64,000 nt of DNA from Actinoplanes sp. M2I2 (GTDB taxonomy: Bacteria; Actinomycetota; Actinomycetes; Mycobacteriales; Micromonosporaceae). The translations under genes and the position numbers were made by a program. The DNA lies in assembly GCF_023544445.1 (NCBI RefSeq), contig NZ_JALPVJ010000005.1:124001-188000 (forward strand), in the 5' to 3' direction. Positions within the stretch are counted from its first letter, which is position 1, and every line of letters starts with the position of its first letter. This document shows positions 36,564-46,290 of the stretch, one piece after another. The notes under the pieces were generated by a model that did no database searches, was not told where the DNA came from, and was given only the letters and a program-made list of their open reading frames with translations.

Positions 36564-36581
36564 GGCCGCCCTCGGGCGGCC
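36564..36581 (-). terminator. Terminator of the large membrane protein gene
   Basis: GGCCGCCC at 36564-36571 pairs with GGGCGGCC at 36574-36581 around a two-base loop. On the minus strand the sequence continues with a T-rich run (complement of the A-rich 36555-36563), about 20 bases beyond the stop codon at 36603. Confidence 0.7.
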
Positions 36582-36602
36582 TCCTCGGTACGGACGATCG
36601 GT

Positions 36603-39600
36603 CTACTGCCCCGGCCCGTCCTCGTGCTGGTCGATCGGGGCCGTCGCGGTGATGCGGCGACGGCGGCGCTGATTGTTGCCGGCCAGCAGGTCGGCCGCCT
36701 CCTGCTGATACGCGGCCAGCCAGCCCGCGGGCGTCCCGCTCGCGGCCGGGATGGCTCCCGTGCTGGTGCGCACCGGGACGTCGGCCGACGGGCGGGCCGG
36801 ACGAGCGACCCCCGCGGGCGGCGTGGCGGTGCCCCGCGCAGCCGGCTTGGCCGGGGTGGCCGCCTTGGTCGTCCGGGTCGAGCTCTTGGCCGGCGTCGAC
36901 TTGGTCGCCGGGGTCTTGGCGGTGGACGACCTCGCCGACGCGGGTTTGGCCGCCGCCTTCGCCGGCTTGGCCGGCTTGTCGTCGTCCTCGGCCGGCTCGG
37001 GCTCGGTCTTGGTCCGGGCGGCCCGCGTACGGGTCGTCTTGGCCTTGGGCTTGGCCGCCTTCACTTCCGGTACGGCAGCCTCGCCCGTCTCGTCGTCGGC
37101 GAGCGTGTCCGCGGCCGGCTCCGAACCGACGGCGGCGGCCGCGGCAGCCCGCGCGGCCACCGTCTGGGCGGCCTTGCGCCAGGCGGCCGGAGCCGGACGG
37201 CCGGCGGCCAGCCGGCTCGAGAACGTGGACGACACGCCACCCTCGACCCGGCTCTGCGCCTGAGCCATGAGGTCACGCTCGGCCTCGGAGCGGGCCCCGC
37301 CCCGGCGGCCGGCCGAATCCGGCCCGGACGTGTCGGCCGCTGGCTCACCGTCACCCGCAGGCTCGGCATCGGCTGCGGGCTCTGAGTTGGTCGCGTCGGT
37401 CGCGTTCGTCGCGGACTCTGCGTCGGCTGCACGCGCGCCATCGACAACCGACTCGGTAGTGGCAGCAGGGCCGCCCTCAGCGTCGTCGGCCGGGGTCGTG
37501 GTGTTGGACACGGTCGTGCTGTCGGTGACGGGCCTGGTGTCCTTCGCGAGGCTGACGTACCCGGCGGGGTCGGTGCCTCCCGCCAGGCCGGTGTCCTCCG
37601 AGGGCTTGCTGTCCCCCGCGGACCTGGCGTCCGCGCCGAGCTTGGTGTCCGCAGCGAGGTCGGTTTCCTCCGAAGGCCGGCGGTGCCCCGCGGTCCTGGT
37701 GGCCGCGCCGAGCCTGGTGTCGGCGGGAAGCTTGGCATCCGCGAGCTTGCTGTCCCCCGCGAGGCCAGCATCCGCGCCGAGCTTGCTGCCCGCGAATTCG
37801 GTATCCGCGGCGGGCTTGCTGTCCTCCGCGAGCTCGGTATCCGCGGCGGGCTTGGTGCCCCCCGCGAGCTCGTGGTCCGCGGCGGGGGACGCGTCGGTCG
37901 TGCGGCCGGCGGCTGTGTCGGGCTGAGCGCCGGCCGGGGACTTGGCGGTTCCCTCGCGTTCGAGGTCGGCTGCGGGACGTGCCTCCGCCGCCTCGGATGC
38001 CGGACGGCCGGCGGACGGGGTCGGCTTGGGACGCTGCTGTGGCGACGAGGTCGCCGGGCGGACCGCCGGCGAAGACCCGCCGGTCGGAGCCGCCATCGGC
38101 GGGACGCCACCCACGGAGCTCGCCGGGGACGGGTGACCCGCCGGGTCGGCGCCGTTCGCACCGGCCGCCTCACCAGGGGCTGCGGAGCCCGGAAGCGGCC
38201 GGTCCGCGGTGACGCGTTCTCCGCGCGCCATGGCATGCATGACGGCGGGAACGTTCGACGCCGCGCCGGCGGAGTGGGACGACGCATCCGCGGAGCCGGC
38301 ACCGGCCGTGACCGCCGGCGCGTCGGTGGCCGCGGGAGCCGAGCCGGAGATCCGGGCCGGCTGCGATCCGGCCGGGCCGGCCTGCGGGGACGCGGAAGCG
38401 GTGGCCGGGACCGGACCGCTCGGCTGTGCCTCGCCGTTGGCCATCTGATGCGCGGGCCGGACCTGGGCGGACGCGGGCCGCTCCGAGGTGCCGGGACGCG
38501 CCGGCGACGGAATCGGCCGGCTCGGCGCGGGCGGCCGTGGAACCGTCGGCCGGGGCGGGGCGGGGGCCGTGGTGGCCTTGGCTGCGCCGGCCCCCGGCTC
38601 GTCACCGTCGTTCGCGTCCGCCTCAGCCGGCTCATCCTGGGAACGCTTGGCAGCATCCCCGGTCAGAGCGTCGGTCTCGGCCACGTCGGGCGCCGGCGTC
38701 CCGGACGAACCCGGCCGGCTTCCCCGCGTGCCGGAGGTAACCGGCTTCTCCACAGATGCCGGCTCAGGAGCCGAGCCCGGACGGTTGCTCCCGGTGCCTT
38801 CTTCGATGTCGGCTCCCGCGACCGGGCGGACCTCACTGGCGGATGAGGTGCCCGGCCCGGTGCCGGTCGGGACGGAGGCCTGCGACAACTCGTCGGCCCT
38901 CAAGCCTGACCCGCTCCCCGGACCGGGGCGAGCGACGGCCGGACGGTCGGTGCCGACCGGACGGTCGGCACCAGCCGAGCCGTCAACGGCGGCCGGACGA
39001 CCGGCGCCGGCCGAGACACCGCCACCGGCCGAGCCGGCCAGGCGATCGGCGGTAGCCGGGCCAGGGGTGCCGGTCGGGCGGCCGCTGCCGGTCGAGTTCG
39101 TGCTGCCGGCTTCGGCTGCGGCGGCCTGGCGGGTGTGGCCGGAGGGGGCGGCCGGACGGCCGCCGTTCGTGGACGGCGTCCGGGGGGAACCCGCGTCCGG
39201 GACGCCGACGGTCGGTGTCGGGGTGGACGCCGGCGCGGCGGCGCGTGCCGGGTCCGACGGTGTGTGCTCCGGGGACGGGCCCCGGCCGGTGGGTGCAGGT
39301 TGGCCCGGCCGGCCGGCCGGAGAAGGGCGGCGCGAGGGCGTCGGGCGCCCGGCGGGCTGGGGCCGGCGGGCGGGCCGCGGCGACTCCGTGCGCGGCATGC
39401 CCATCGCGGCCCAGTCGGTGGCTCCGGGGCCGGTGACCATCGACACCTTCTGGTTGGCCATCCGGGGGTCGCGACCGTCGTCCATGGGCTCGCCCCGGGC
39501 GGCGCGCGCGTCGGCGGCGCCGGCCGCGTAGGCGGCAGCCACGGTGTCGATCGAGTGGGCGGGCACCGCTTCGGCCGGGGACTCGTCGTCGGCCGCGGCT

Positions 39601-41513
39601 GAGTCGCTGCGAGAGCCCGCAGCCGAACCGACCGACATGCCCGAGCTCAGGGGAACCGATTCGTCGGCGGAAGCCTGAGCCGATCCCGCGGAGACCGAGC
39701 CGGCGGAAGCCCGAGCCGACCCTGCGGAGACCGAGCCGGCGGAAGCCCGAGCCGACCCTGCGGAGACCGAGCCGGCGGAAGCCCGAGCCGACCCTGCGGA
39801 GACCGAGTCGGCGGAAGCCCGGGCCGACCCTGCGGAGACGGAGTCGGCGGAAGCCGTCTCCGCGGCAGCCGGCGCCGTCGAGGACGCCGAGCCGGCGGGA
39901 GTGCGGTCATCGGCAGCCACATCCGCGCGTGCCGTCCCCACGGGAGAAGTCGATGCCGCGGAGGCCGGGCGACCGGCCGGGGCATCGGCGGTGGAGACGT
40001 CAGTCGCACCGGCGGCAGCGGTCGCGAGGTCGGCGGAACCACTCGGCGCCGCGACCGGGGCGGCGATCGTGGAAGCGGTGGCTGCCGGAACGTGCGTTCG
40101 CGGGGAGGCCGGCGACGCCGAACCGGGTTTGTCGGCGCCGGCGGCCGCGCGGCGGCGGGCCGCCTCGGCCAGTCGGGCCGCAGCCTGGGCCTCGGTCTCG
40201 CGGGCCCGCGCGGGGGCGGTCTCCGCCACCCAGGCTTCCACGGCAGAGGGCTGGAACATCGGGATGTCGCCGGGCGTGGTCGCCGGGCGCTTCGCGGCGC
40301 GATCGGTCCGGCGGCCCGGCGAAGCCACACCGCCGGACGAAGCCACACCAGCGGAAGCCACACCGCCGGACGAGGCCACACCAGCGGAAGCCGCACCGCT
40401 GGGCGAAGCGACACCAGCGGAAGAAGCGACACCGCCGGAAACCGCGTCGCCGGCGGTGGCGGCACTGCCAGAGGAAGGCTCCCCGACCGGCAGCGAGACC
40501 GAGCCGGCACCGATGAGCTGGAGCGGTTCGCCGGGCGCCGGGCCGGCCGGACGACCGGGGATGGCCGTCGCGGCGGCGTATTCGGCCGGGTTCGGCGGCA
40601 CTCCGGGCCCGGCGACGGGCGACCCGGCGGCGGCCGACGGGGCGCCGGCGCTCGCCGGGGCCGATGAGGACGCAGCGGCCAGCGCCGGAGCGGGCGGCCA
40701 GGCCATCACGGCCGGGACGGGACCCGGACGGGCGTCGGCCAGCGTCCGCGGGCGGTGCGCGCCCACTGGCCGACCGGTCGAGGGCAGCGCGGGCAGGGGG
40801 GCGCCGATCGCGCGCATCAGCTCGGGCACCTGGCTGGGCTCGACCACGTACACGATCTCGCGACGGCGGGCCGGCCAGGCCAGCACGACCATGCCGACCA
40901 TCACGAGCAGCGTGCCCAGGGTCAGCAGGCCCCATGCGCTCGAGTTGAGCCAGCCGGGGCGCAGCTCGGCCGTGGCGCGCAGCTGCAGGCCGGGGGCGGC
41001 GACGGGACTCATCACGACGAGGCTGTACGGACCACCGCGTACGTCCGACGGGGTCCACGAGATCTGACCGGTGCTGTCCGCGCGAGTCCAGAACGGCGCC
41101 TGCCCGGGCTGCTGGCGGGGCGCCTGCCGGCCGGGGACGACCGTCGTGGCCACGGGCAGCGCGCCGGTGCCGATGTCGATCGTGCGGACCCTGCTGTGCT
41201 GCACGTCGGCCAGGTATTCGCGCACGGCGCCCGCCGGCGCGAGCCCGAGGAAGGCCGGGCCCTGCTGGGTACGGGCGAGCAGGCGGAGCTGGGTGTCCCC
41301 GATGCGCGTGAAGGGGGCGTCGGAGCGCAGCACGCTGTCCACGTCCTGGATCACGACGGCGTAGCCCGGCGTGGCCAGCTGCTGGAGGTCGGCGCTGAAC
41401 GCGCCACCCTGGTCGCGGTGCTGCATGGCGGCCCAGAGCCCGGCGCCGGCCAGCAGCGACGGCAGACCGATGGTCAGCGCCAGCATTCCGAGAATGGTCC
41501 GGAACACCCGCAT
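36603..41513 (-). CDS. Very large membrane protein with low-complexity repeats and an H1-like basic tail
   Basis: A 1,636-residue protein. Residues 1-215 hold two membrane helices around an extracytoplasmic domain; the cytoplasmic rest is low-complexity. It contains 12-residue SAGSARASAGSV-type repeats (DNA 39663-39850), GVAS repeats (40322-40450) and PAADTELAEDSK-type repeats. The last 250 residues are Lys/Ala/Pro-rich (KPAKPAKAAAKPASARSSTA), like histone H1 tails of actinobacterial nucleoid proteins. ATG 41513 has GGGGAGAAG seven bases upstream. Codon use stays GC-rich, and the unusual composition explains long false frames on both strands. The function is unknown; membrane-DNA tethering is a guess. 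Confidence 0.75.
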   Translation of the reverse strand: MRVFRTILGMLALTIGLPSLLAGAGLWAAMQHRDQGGAFSADLQQLATPGYAVVIQDVDSVLRSDAPFTRIGDTQLRLLARTQQGPAFLGLAPAGAVREYLADVQHSRVRTIDIGTGALPVATTVVPGRQAPRQQPGQAPFWTRADSTGQISWTPSDVRGGPYSLVVMSPVAAPGLQLRATAELRPGWLNSSAWGLLTLGTLLVMVGMVVLAWPARRREIVYVVEPSQVPELMRAIGAPLPALPSTGRPVGAHRPRTLADARPGPVPAVMAWPPAPALAAASSSAPASAGAPSAAAGSPVAGPGVPPNPAEYAAATAIPGRPAGPAPGEPLQLIGAGSVSLPVGEPSSGSAATAGDAVSGGVASSAGVASPSGAASAGVASSGGVASAGVASSGGVASPGRRTDRAAKRPATTPGDIPMFQPSAVEAWVAETAPARARETEAQAAARLAEAARRRAAAGADKPGSASPASPRTHVPAATASTIAAPVAAPSGSADLATAAAGATDVSTADAPAGRPASAASTSPVGTARADVAADDRTPAGSASSTAPAAAETASADSVSAGSARASADSVSAGSARASAGSVSAGSARASAGSVSAGSARASAGSVSAGSAQASADESVPLSSGMSVGSAAGSRSDSAAADDESPAEAVPAHSIDTVAAAYAAGAADARAARGEPMDDGRDPRMANQKVSMVTGPGATDWAAMGMPRTESPRPARRPQPAGRPTPSRRPSPAGRPGQPAPTGRGPSPEHTPSDPARAAAPASTPTPTVGVPDAGSPRTPSTNGGRPAAPSGHTRQAAAAEAGSTNSTGSGRPTGTPGPATADRLAGSAGGGVSAGAGRPAAVDGSAGADRPVGTDRPAVARPGPGSGSGLRADELSQASVPTGTGPGTSSASEVRPVAGADIEEGTGSNRPGSAPEPASVEKPVTSGTRGSRPGSSGTPAPDVAETDALTGDAAKRSQDEPAEADANDGDEPGAGAAKATTAPAPPRPTVPRPPAPSRPIPSPARPGTSERPASAQVRPAHQMANGEAQPSGPVPATASASPQAGPAGSQPARISGSAPAATDAPAVTAGAGSADASSHSAGAASNVPAVMHAMARGERVTADRPLPGSAAPGEAAGANGADPAGHPSPASSVGGVPPMAAPTGGSSPAVRPATSSPQQRPKPTPSAGRPASEAAEARPAADLEREGTAKSPAGAQPDTAAGRTTDASPAADHELAGGTKPAADTELAEDSKPAADTEFAGSKLGADAGLAGDSKLADAKLPADTRLGAATRTAGHRRPSEETDLAADTKLGADARSAGDSKPSEDTGLAGGTDPAGYVSLAKDTRPVTDSTTVSNTTTPADDAEGGPAATTESVVDGARAADAESATNATDATNSEPAADAEPAGDGEPAADTSGPDSAGRRGGARSEAERDLMAQAQSRVEGGVSSTFSSRLAAGRPAPAAWRKAAQTVAARAAAAAAVGSEPAADTLADDETGEAAVPEVKAAKPKAKTTRTRAARTKTEPEPAEDDDKPAKPAKAAAKPASARSSTAKTPATKSTPAKSSTRTTKAATPAKPAARGTATPPAGVARPARPSADVPVRTSTGAIPAASGTPAGWLAAYQQEAADLLAGNNQRRRRRITATAPIDQHEDGPGQ
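39663..39850 (-). repeat. Five tandem 36-base repeats inside the large membrane protein gene
   Basis: A 36-base unit (12 codons, SAGSARASAGSV with Ala/Asp changes) is repeated about five times with few changes. The copies stay in frame. Such near-identical units expand and contract easily, so length may vary among strains. Confidence 0.8.
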
Positions 41514-41636
41514 CAGCTTCTCCCCCTCAAAGCTCGGCGGTAGTGGCCCGACCATACAAGTCCAAATAACCCCAAAGTGGTCAAACAGTGGCTAAATCGC
41601 TGACAGAAGTGATGCGGGTGCGTCAGGAGCGAACGG

Positions 41637-43298
41637 TCAGTTGACCGTGGCGGTGGTGGACAGCGTCGTCTGGTCGATGTCGCTCGTACGCGCGGTGACC
41701 TTGAACGTCCACTCCCCGGCCGCGGGCAGCGCGATGTCGCCGACGGCGTGGAAGTCGGTGATCCGCAGCAGCGGGATCTCGATCGGCTCGATGCCCTTCG
41801 ACGGCAGCGCGACCGTGGCGCTCCACTCCACGACGGTCAACGGCTTGTTGTCGGGCGTGTAGGCGTACAGGTGGATGCTGTTGTTGCCCACCGTGGCCGG
41901 GAAGATGTCGATCTGCAGAGCCATCTTCGGGCTGGTCAGGGTCTTGGTCACCGTGGTCGAGGTGCCGGCCGCCTGGGTCGCCTCGGCCGAGCGCGGGGGT
42001 GCGATCTGCACCAGCGCCGAGGTGACGCCGAGCACGACGGCGGTGACCGCCAGCTCGGCCCACACCACCCGTCGCAGGCCGGACGGCTTGCCCTCGGCCA
42101 CCTTGGAACGCACCAGCCGGCGTGAGTACCAGGCCGCGCCGAGCACGATCGCGACCAGCCCGACCTTGACCAGGATCAGGCGGCCGTACGTGGTGAAGAA
42201 GAGACCGTCGAGCGAGGAGACCTCGATGAGCGCCTGGACGACCCCGGCCACGATCAGCGCGGCGACCGCCGTGGCGGCCCAGCGCGACCAGATGGGCAGG
42301 ATCGCCCCGAGCTCCCGCTCGTCGGCCTTGCGCAGCAGGAAAGCGACCAGCATGACCAGGCCGCCCAGCCACACCGCCATCGCGGCCAGGTGGATCGCGT
42401 CGACCACGACGGAAACCCCGGCCACCGGCGAGGCGGTCGGGTGCCCGGTCAGCGGCCAGGTCGCCAGCGCGGCCACGCCGAGCACGCCGAGCAGCGCCAG
42501 GTCGGTCTTGGAGTCGGAGCCGGTGCCGCGCAGCAGCGGCCGCAGCAGCAGGGCCGCGGCGCAGATCACGCCGAGGCGCACCAGCATGATCGCCCCGAAC
42601 GTGCTGCCGAGCACGTCGCGCAGGTCGCCCACCCGTACGTCGAAGAGGCTGGACCCGGTCGAATAGGGCGCCTGGAGCCAGAGGGCCAGCAGCGTGCTGC
42701 CGGCGACCAGGCCGATGCCCGTCCAGACGAGACGGCCCGGCCCGCGGCGGCTGAGCCGGTGCGGCCAGAGCAGCGCGAGCACCAGCACCGGGCCGACCAG
42801 CAGCACCAGGCCGGCGTACCCGAGATATTTGCCGACCGGGATGAGCACCCGGACGACCGGGTCGACCGACTCGTCGTCGATCGTCGCCGCGGGAGTGGCC
42901 GACGCGGCGCCGACCGAGTAGGTGAGGCTGCCGCCGACCGGGTGGCTGTCGGCCGAGATGACCCGGAAGCTGACCAGGTAGGTGCCCCGGCCGCCGCCCG
43001 AGCGCAACGGGATCGTGACCGCGCCGCCGTCGACGGTGGGCTCGCCCTGGTCGGCGCGGGAGCCGTCCGGGGCGAGCACCTGGATCTTGCCCGAGAGCAG
43101 TTGCACGGACTCGCTGAAGTTGAGCGTGATCTTGTTGGGCGCGTCGGGCACGATCGTGCCGCTCGCCGGGTCGCTGTTGACCAGCACGGCGTGCGCGCTC
43201 GCGGGCGCGGCCGGGCCCAGCAGCACGGCCAACAGCCCGATCAACAAGCCCGCCAAGCTCGCCAGACCACGACAAATCCGGCGTCCATCCACACCCAT
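41637..43298 (-). CDS. CopC/CopD-type copper resistance membrane protein
   Basis: A 553-residue protein: signal sequence, then a CopC domain beginning at the mature histidine (SAHAVLVNSDPASG, residues 34-47), followed by eight membrane helices of the CopD domain, and a C-terminal beta-rich YtkA-like domain (about 455-553). The CopC-CopD fusion (YcnJ type) takes part in copper uptake or resistance at the membrane. ATG 43298 begins the signal; further in-frame starts upstream lack support. It is divergent from a sigma factor gene. Confidence 0.85.
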   Translation of the reverse strand: MGVDGRRICRGLASLAGLLIGLLAVLLGPAAPASAHAVLVNSDPASGTIVPDAPNKITLNFSESVQLLSGKIQVLAPDGSRADQGEPTVDGGAVTIPLRSGGGRGTYLVSFRVISADSHPVGGSLTYSVGAASATPAATIDDESVDPVVRVLIPVGKYLGYAGLVLLVGPVLVLALLWPHRLSRRGPGRLVWTGIGLVAGSTLLALWLQAPYSTGSSLFDVRVGDLRDVLGSTFGAIMLVRLGVICAAALLLRPLLRGTGSDSKTDLALLGVLGVAALATWPLTGHPTASPVAGVSVVVDAIHLAAMAVWLGGLVMLVAFLLRKADERELGAILPIWSRWAATAVAALIVAGVVQALIEVSSLDGLFFTTYGRLILVKVGLVAIVLGAAWYSRRLVRSKVAEGKPSGLRRVVWAELAVTAVVLGVTSALVQIAPPRSAEATQAAGTSTTVTKTLTSPKMALQIDIFPATVGNNSIHLYAYTPDNKPLTVVEWSATVALPSKGIEPIEIPLLRITDFHAVGDIALPAAGEWTFKVTARTSDIDQTTLSTTATVN

Positions 43299-43464
43299 GA
43301 CTGTACCGGCCCGGTCCTGTCGTCCCGGCGTCCCGCTCGCTCCGCCCATCCCGGTGCAGTCAGTCATGCCGACATGCTGCCCGATCACCCCGGTCACTGC
43401 CCACTACGGGTGGCCCGGCCCGGGCTCGGAGGTCCGGCGGCCCGGGGGCGTACGATGCTGGGCC

Positions 43465-44001
43465 ATGGATGGCGTGGACGAAACCACCTCGCTCGCCCTC
43501 GCCGCCCGCGACGGTGACGAGGCCGCTCTGGCGGCGTTCGTGCGCGCCACTCAGGCCGAGGTCTGGCGGTTCACGGCGGCGCTCGTCGACCCCGGCGCGG
43601 CCGATGACCTCACGCAGGACACGTTCCTCCGCGCGTTCAAGGCTCTGGCCGCCTTCGAGGCCCGCTCGTCCGCGCGCACCTGGCTGCTCGGCATCGCCCG
43701 CCGCACCTGCGCCGATCACCTGCGCACGGTGATCCGCCGCCGGCGCCTGGACGCCCGCCTCGCCGCCGAGACCTGGACGGCGTCGCCCTCGCCCGACCCG
43801 ATCCACCGGCTGGCCACGGCCGATCTGCTCGGCCGGCTCGGCGAGGAGAGGCGTACGGCGTTCGTGCTCACCCAGGTGCTGGGCCTGTCGTACGCCGAGG
43901 CCGCCGAGATCGAGGACGTCCCGGTCGGCACGATCCGCTCCCGGGTCGCCCGCGCCCGCGACGAGCTCGTGACCGCCGTCTCCCAGGCCAGAGCGGTCTA
44001 A
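43465..44001 (+). CDS. ECF-type RNA polymerase sigma factor
   Basis: A 178-residue sigma factor with region 2 (AADDLTQDTFLRAFKALAAF; ARTWLLGIARRTCADH) and region 4 (TQVLGLSYAEAAEIEDVPVG, TIRSRVARARDEL). Its placement next to a CopC/CopD protein and a redox operon recalls SigC-type sigma factors linked to copper in mycobacteria; that link is an inference. No anti-sigma gene is adjacent. ATG 43465 follows the CopCD gene divergently by 166 bases. Confidence 0.88.
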   Translation: MDGVDETTSLALAARDGDEAALAAFVRATQAEVWRFTAALVDPGAADDLTQDTFLRAFKALAAFEARSSARTWLLGIARRTCADHLRTVIRRRRLDARLAAETWTASPSPDPIHRLATADLLGRLGEERRTAFVLTQVLGLSYAEAAEIEDVPVGTIRSRVARARDELVTAVSQARAV

Positions 44002-44072
44002 TCAGCTTTTTCCCAGCGGAACCCCAGCACAATAAGGGGAACCGGCGGGACAGTTGCAGCGACTAATCGGGC

Positions 44073-44573
44073 GTGACCATGGACTTGAAGCAGCGGCCTT
44101 CGCGGCTGACAGCGGCCTGGCCGTGGATCTCCACCCTCGCGCGTCTCGGCCTGGCGGCGGTCTTCCTGATCGCCGGCGGGCTCAAGGTGACCGACCTGGC
44201 CGCCTCGGCGCGCGCGGTGAACGCGTACGACCTGATGTCCTACGACACCGCCAAGGTGATCGGGGCCGTACAGCCGTTCCTGGAGATCGCGCTGGGCCTG
44301 CTGTTGCTGATCGGCATAGCGACTCGGCTCAGCGCGGCCATCGCCGCGGTGGTGCTGGTGATCTTCATCGCCGGCATCGTCTCGGCGTGGGCGCGCGGGC
44401 TGCAGATCGACTGCGGCTGTTTCAGCAAGGGCGGGGAACTGACCGGCGGGCGGACCGCGCAGTACGGCCTGGACATCCTGCGTGACGTGGGATTCCTCGC
44501 ACTGGCCGGAATTCTGCTGTGGAAGCCGCGGACGAAGTTCTCGCTCGACGGACTGTTGTTGGGAGAGAGATGA
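44073..44573 (+). CDS. MauE/DoxX-type redox-associated membrane protein
   Basis: A 166-residue membrane protein with four helices and a DCGCF motif at about residues 113-117, as in MauE/DoxX-type proteins that hand electrons to thiol-disulfide enzymes. GTG 44073 and ATG 44079 are both possible starts, differing by two residues. The gene overlaps the DsbA-like gene by four bases (ATGA), and the pairing MauE + DsbA-like suggests a membrane thiol-oxidase module. Confidence 0.83.
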   Translation: MTMDLKQRPSRLTAAWPWISTLARLGLAAVFLIAGGLKVTDLAASARAVNAYDLMSYDTAKVIGAVQPFLEIALGLLLLIGIATRLSAAIAAVVLVIFIAGIVSAWARGLQIDCGCFSKGGELTGGRTAQYGLDILRDVGFLALAGILLWKPRTKFSLDGLLLGER

Positions 44574-45316
44574 GCAAGGGCAATCGGGGGCGCGACCGCA
44601 CGGCGGCCAAGCGGATCGTCGAACAGCAGAAGGCGGCCGAGCGCCGCCGCCGGGTGACGATCTGGACGTCCGTGGGTGTCGTCGCGGTGCTGCTGATCGC
44701 CGGTCTGGTCGGCTGGCGCGTGCTGGCCAACCAGGACTCGGGCACAGCTCAGGCCAGCACGCCGAGCGTGGCGGTGGACGACGGCACGGCGTTCGCGGTC
44801 GGGTCCGGGCCGGTCACGGTCGACATCTACGAAGACTTCATGTGCCCGATCTGCCACGAGTTCGAGCAGCAGACCGGGCCGGCGATCGCGCAGATGGTCA
44901 CCGACAAGAAGGTGACGGTCCGCTACCACCCCGTCTCCATCCTGGACCGAGCCTCGAACGGCACCGAGTACTCGACCCGGTCGGCCGGGGCCGCGGCCGC
45001 CGCCGCCGTCGACGGCAAGTTCGTCGAGTACCACAAGGTGCTCTTCGACAACCAGCCCGAGGAGGGCAGCAGCGGCCTCGACAACGCCAAGCTGATCGAG
45101 CTGGGCAAGTCGGTCGGGCTCGGCGACACGTTCGCCCAGGCGGTCAACGACAAGACGTACGACTCGTGGGCCACGAAGGCGACCGAGACGTTCGCGTCGC
45201 GCGGCTACAACGGCACGCCGACGATCGTCGTCAACGGCAAGCAGGTGACCGGGCCGAACGAGTCGCTGCCGACCACCGAGATCCTGACCCAGGCGGTCAC
45301 GGCGGCCGCGGGGTGA
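44570..45316 (+). CDS. Membrane-anchored DsbA/thioredoxin-like protein
   Basis: A 248-residue protein: a basic cytoplasmic N-terminus, one membrane helix (about 29-50), then an extracytoplasmic DsbA-like domain with the active site Cys92-Pro-Ile-Cys95 (FMCPICHEFE) and the cis-Pro loop in YNGTPTIVVNG. It should form or shuffle disulfides outside the membrane, recycled by the preceding MauE-like protein. GGGAGAGAG directly upstream of ATG 44570 is a strong ribosome site. It overlaps the next gene by four bases. Confidence 0.9.
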   Translation: MSKGNRGRDRTAAKRIVEQQKAAERRRRVTIWTSVGVVAVLLIAGLVGWRVLANQDSGTAQASTPSVAVDDGTAFAVGSGPVTVDIYEDFMCPICHEFEQQTGPAIAQMVTDKKVTVRYHPVSILDRASNGTEYSTRSAGAAAAAAVDGKFVEYHKVLFDNQPEEGSSGLDNAKLIELGKSVGLGDTFAQAVNDKTYDSWATKATETFASRGYNGTPTIVVNGKQVTGPNESLPTTEILTQAVTAAAG

Positions 45317-46290
45317 GACGGTTCGCGCTGACCGTGGCGTTCGCCGGTGCTGTGCTCGCACCGGCGACGCCCGCGTTCGCGCACACCGGGGACGCGCCGG
45401 ACTCCACGGCGTACCGGACCTCGGTGACCACGACCAGCGCGCCGGGCGTCTCGGTCCGTCCCGTGCAGGCCGGGGCGGAGCTCGAGCTGACCAACGACTC
45501 CGGCCGCCCCATCGAGGTCCTCGGCTACTCCGGCGAGCCGTATCTCGACGTGCGCCCCGACGGCACCTGGCAGAACGTGAACTCCCCGGCGGCGTACCTC
45601 AACCAGACACTCGCCGGAGACACACCGGTGCCGGCGAGCGCCGACCCCACCGCACCCCCCGCGTGGCGCAAGATCTCGGACGCGGCCCGCGTGCGCTGGC
45701 ACGACCAGCGCACGCATTGGCTGAGCGCCGACCTGCCGCCGCAGGCGGTCGCCGACCCGTCCCGCAGCCACCGCCTGCGCGACTGGGTGGTGCCGCTGCG
45801 GGCCCGGACGACCGTCTTCGAGGTCCGCGGCACGCTCGACTGGGTTCCCCCGCCGCGGGCCTGGCTCTGGTGGGCCGGCGTCGTCCTCGCGGGCCTGGCC
45901 ACGGCGGCTGCGGCTCAGCGGTGGCCGCGCGCCGTGCGGCCGGTCGCGCTGGTCGCCGGTCTGGCTCCTCTGGCGTACGCGGTGAGCCGGGTGCTCGACG
46001 GCGGCACCCCACCGCCGGTGCTCGTCCTGGCCGGGCTGCTGGGTGTCGCGGCGGCCTACCGGCACCCACCGTTCTTCCTGGCCCTCGCCGGCGCAGTGGT
46101 GGCGCTGTTCGCCGGCTTCAACGAGGCCTCGGTCTTCGGCGCGGCCGTGGTGGGCGCGGCCGGGCCGGGGTGGGGGCCGCGGCTGGCGGTCGCGCTGGCC
46201 GCCGGGCTGGGCGCGGGGCTGGCGCTGACCGGCGTGCTCCGCATGCGCGCGGCCCGGCCGGCTCCCCAGCCCGCCGCCGCACCCGTCTGA
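45313..46290 (+). CDS. Secreted/membrane protein of the redox operon, unknown function
   Basis: A 325-residue protein with a signal peptide (PATPAFA/HTG, about residue 23), an extracytoplasmic beta-rich domain to about residue 190, and four or five membrane helices at the C-terminus. It lacks cysteines in the exported part. GTG 45313 overlaps the DsbA-like stop codon, so the genes are co-translated. I do not recognise a named family; in actinomycetes such proteins often sit beside copper and thiol-redox genes. Confidence 0.75.
   Translation: MRRFALTVAFAGAVLAPATPAFAHTGDAPDSTAYRTSVTTTSAPGVSVRPVQAGAELELTNDSGRPIEVLGYSGEPYLDVRPDGTWQNVNSPAAYLNQTLAGDTPVPASADPTAPPAWRKISDAARVRWHDQRTHWLSADLPPQAVADPSRSHRLRDWVVPLRARTTVFEVRGTLDWVPPPRAWLWWAGVVLAGLATAAAAQRWPRAVRPVALVAGLAPLAYAVSRVLDGGTPPPVLVLAGLLGVAAAYRHPPFFLALAGAVVALFAGFNEASVFGAAVVGAAGPGWGPRLAVALAAGLGAGLALTGVLRMRAARPAPQPAAAPV

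Noticed and set aside
39663..39850. Possible CRISPR array from regular 36-base repeats
   Set aside because: The repeats are contiguous with no spacers, and they are in frame within a coding gene.
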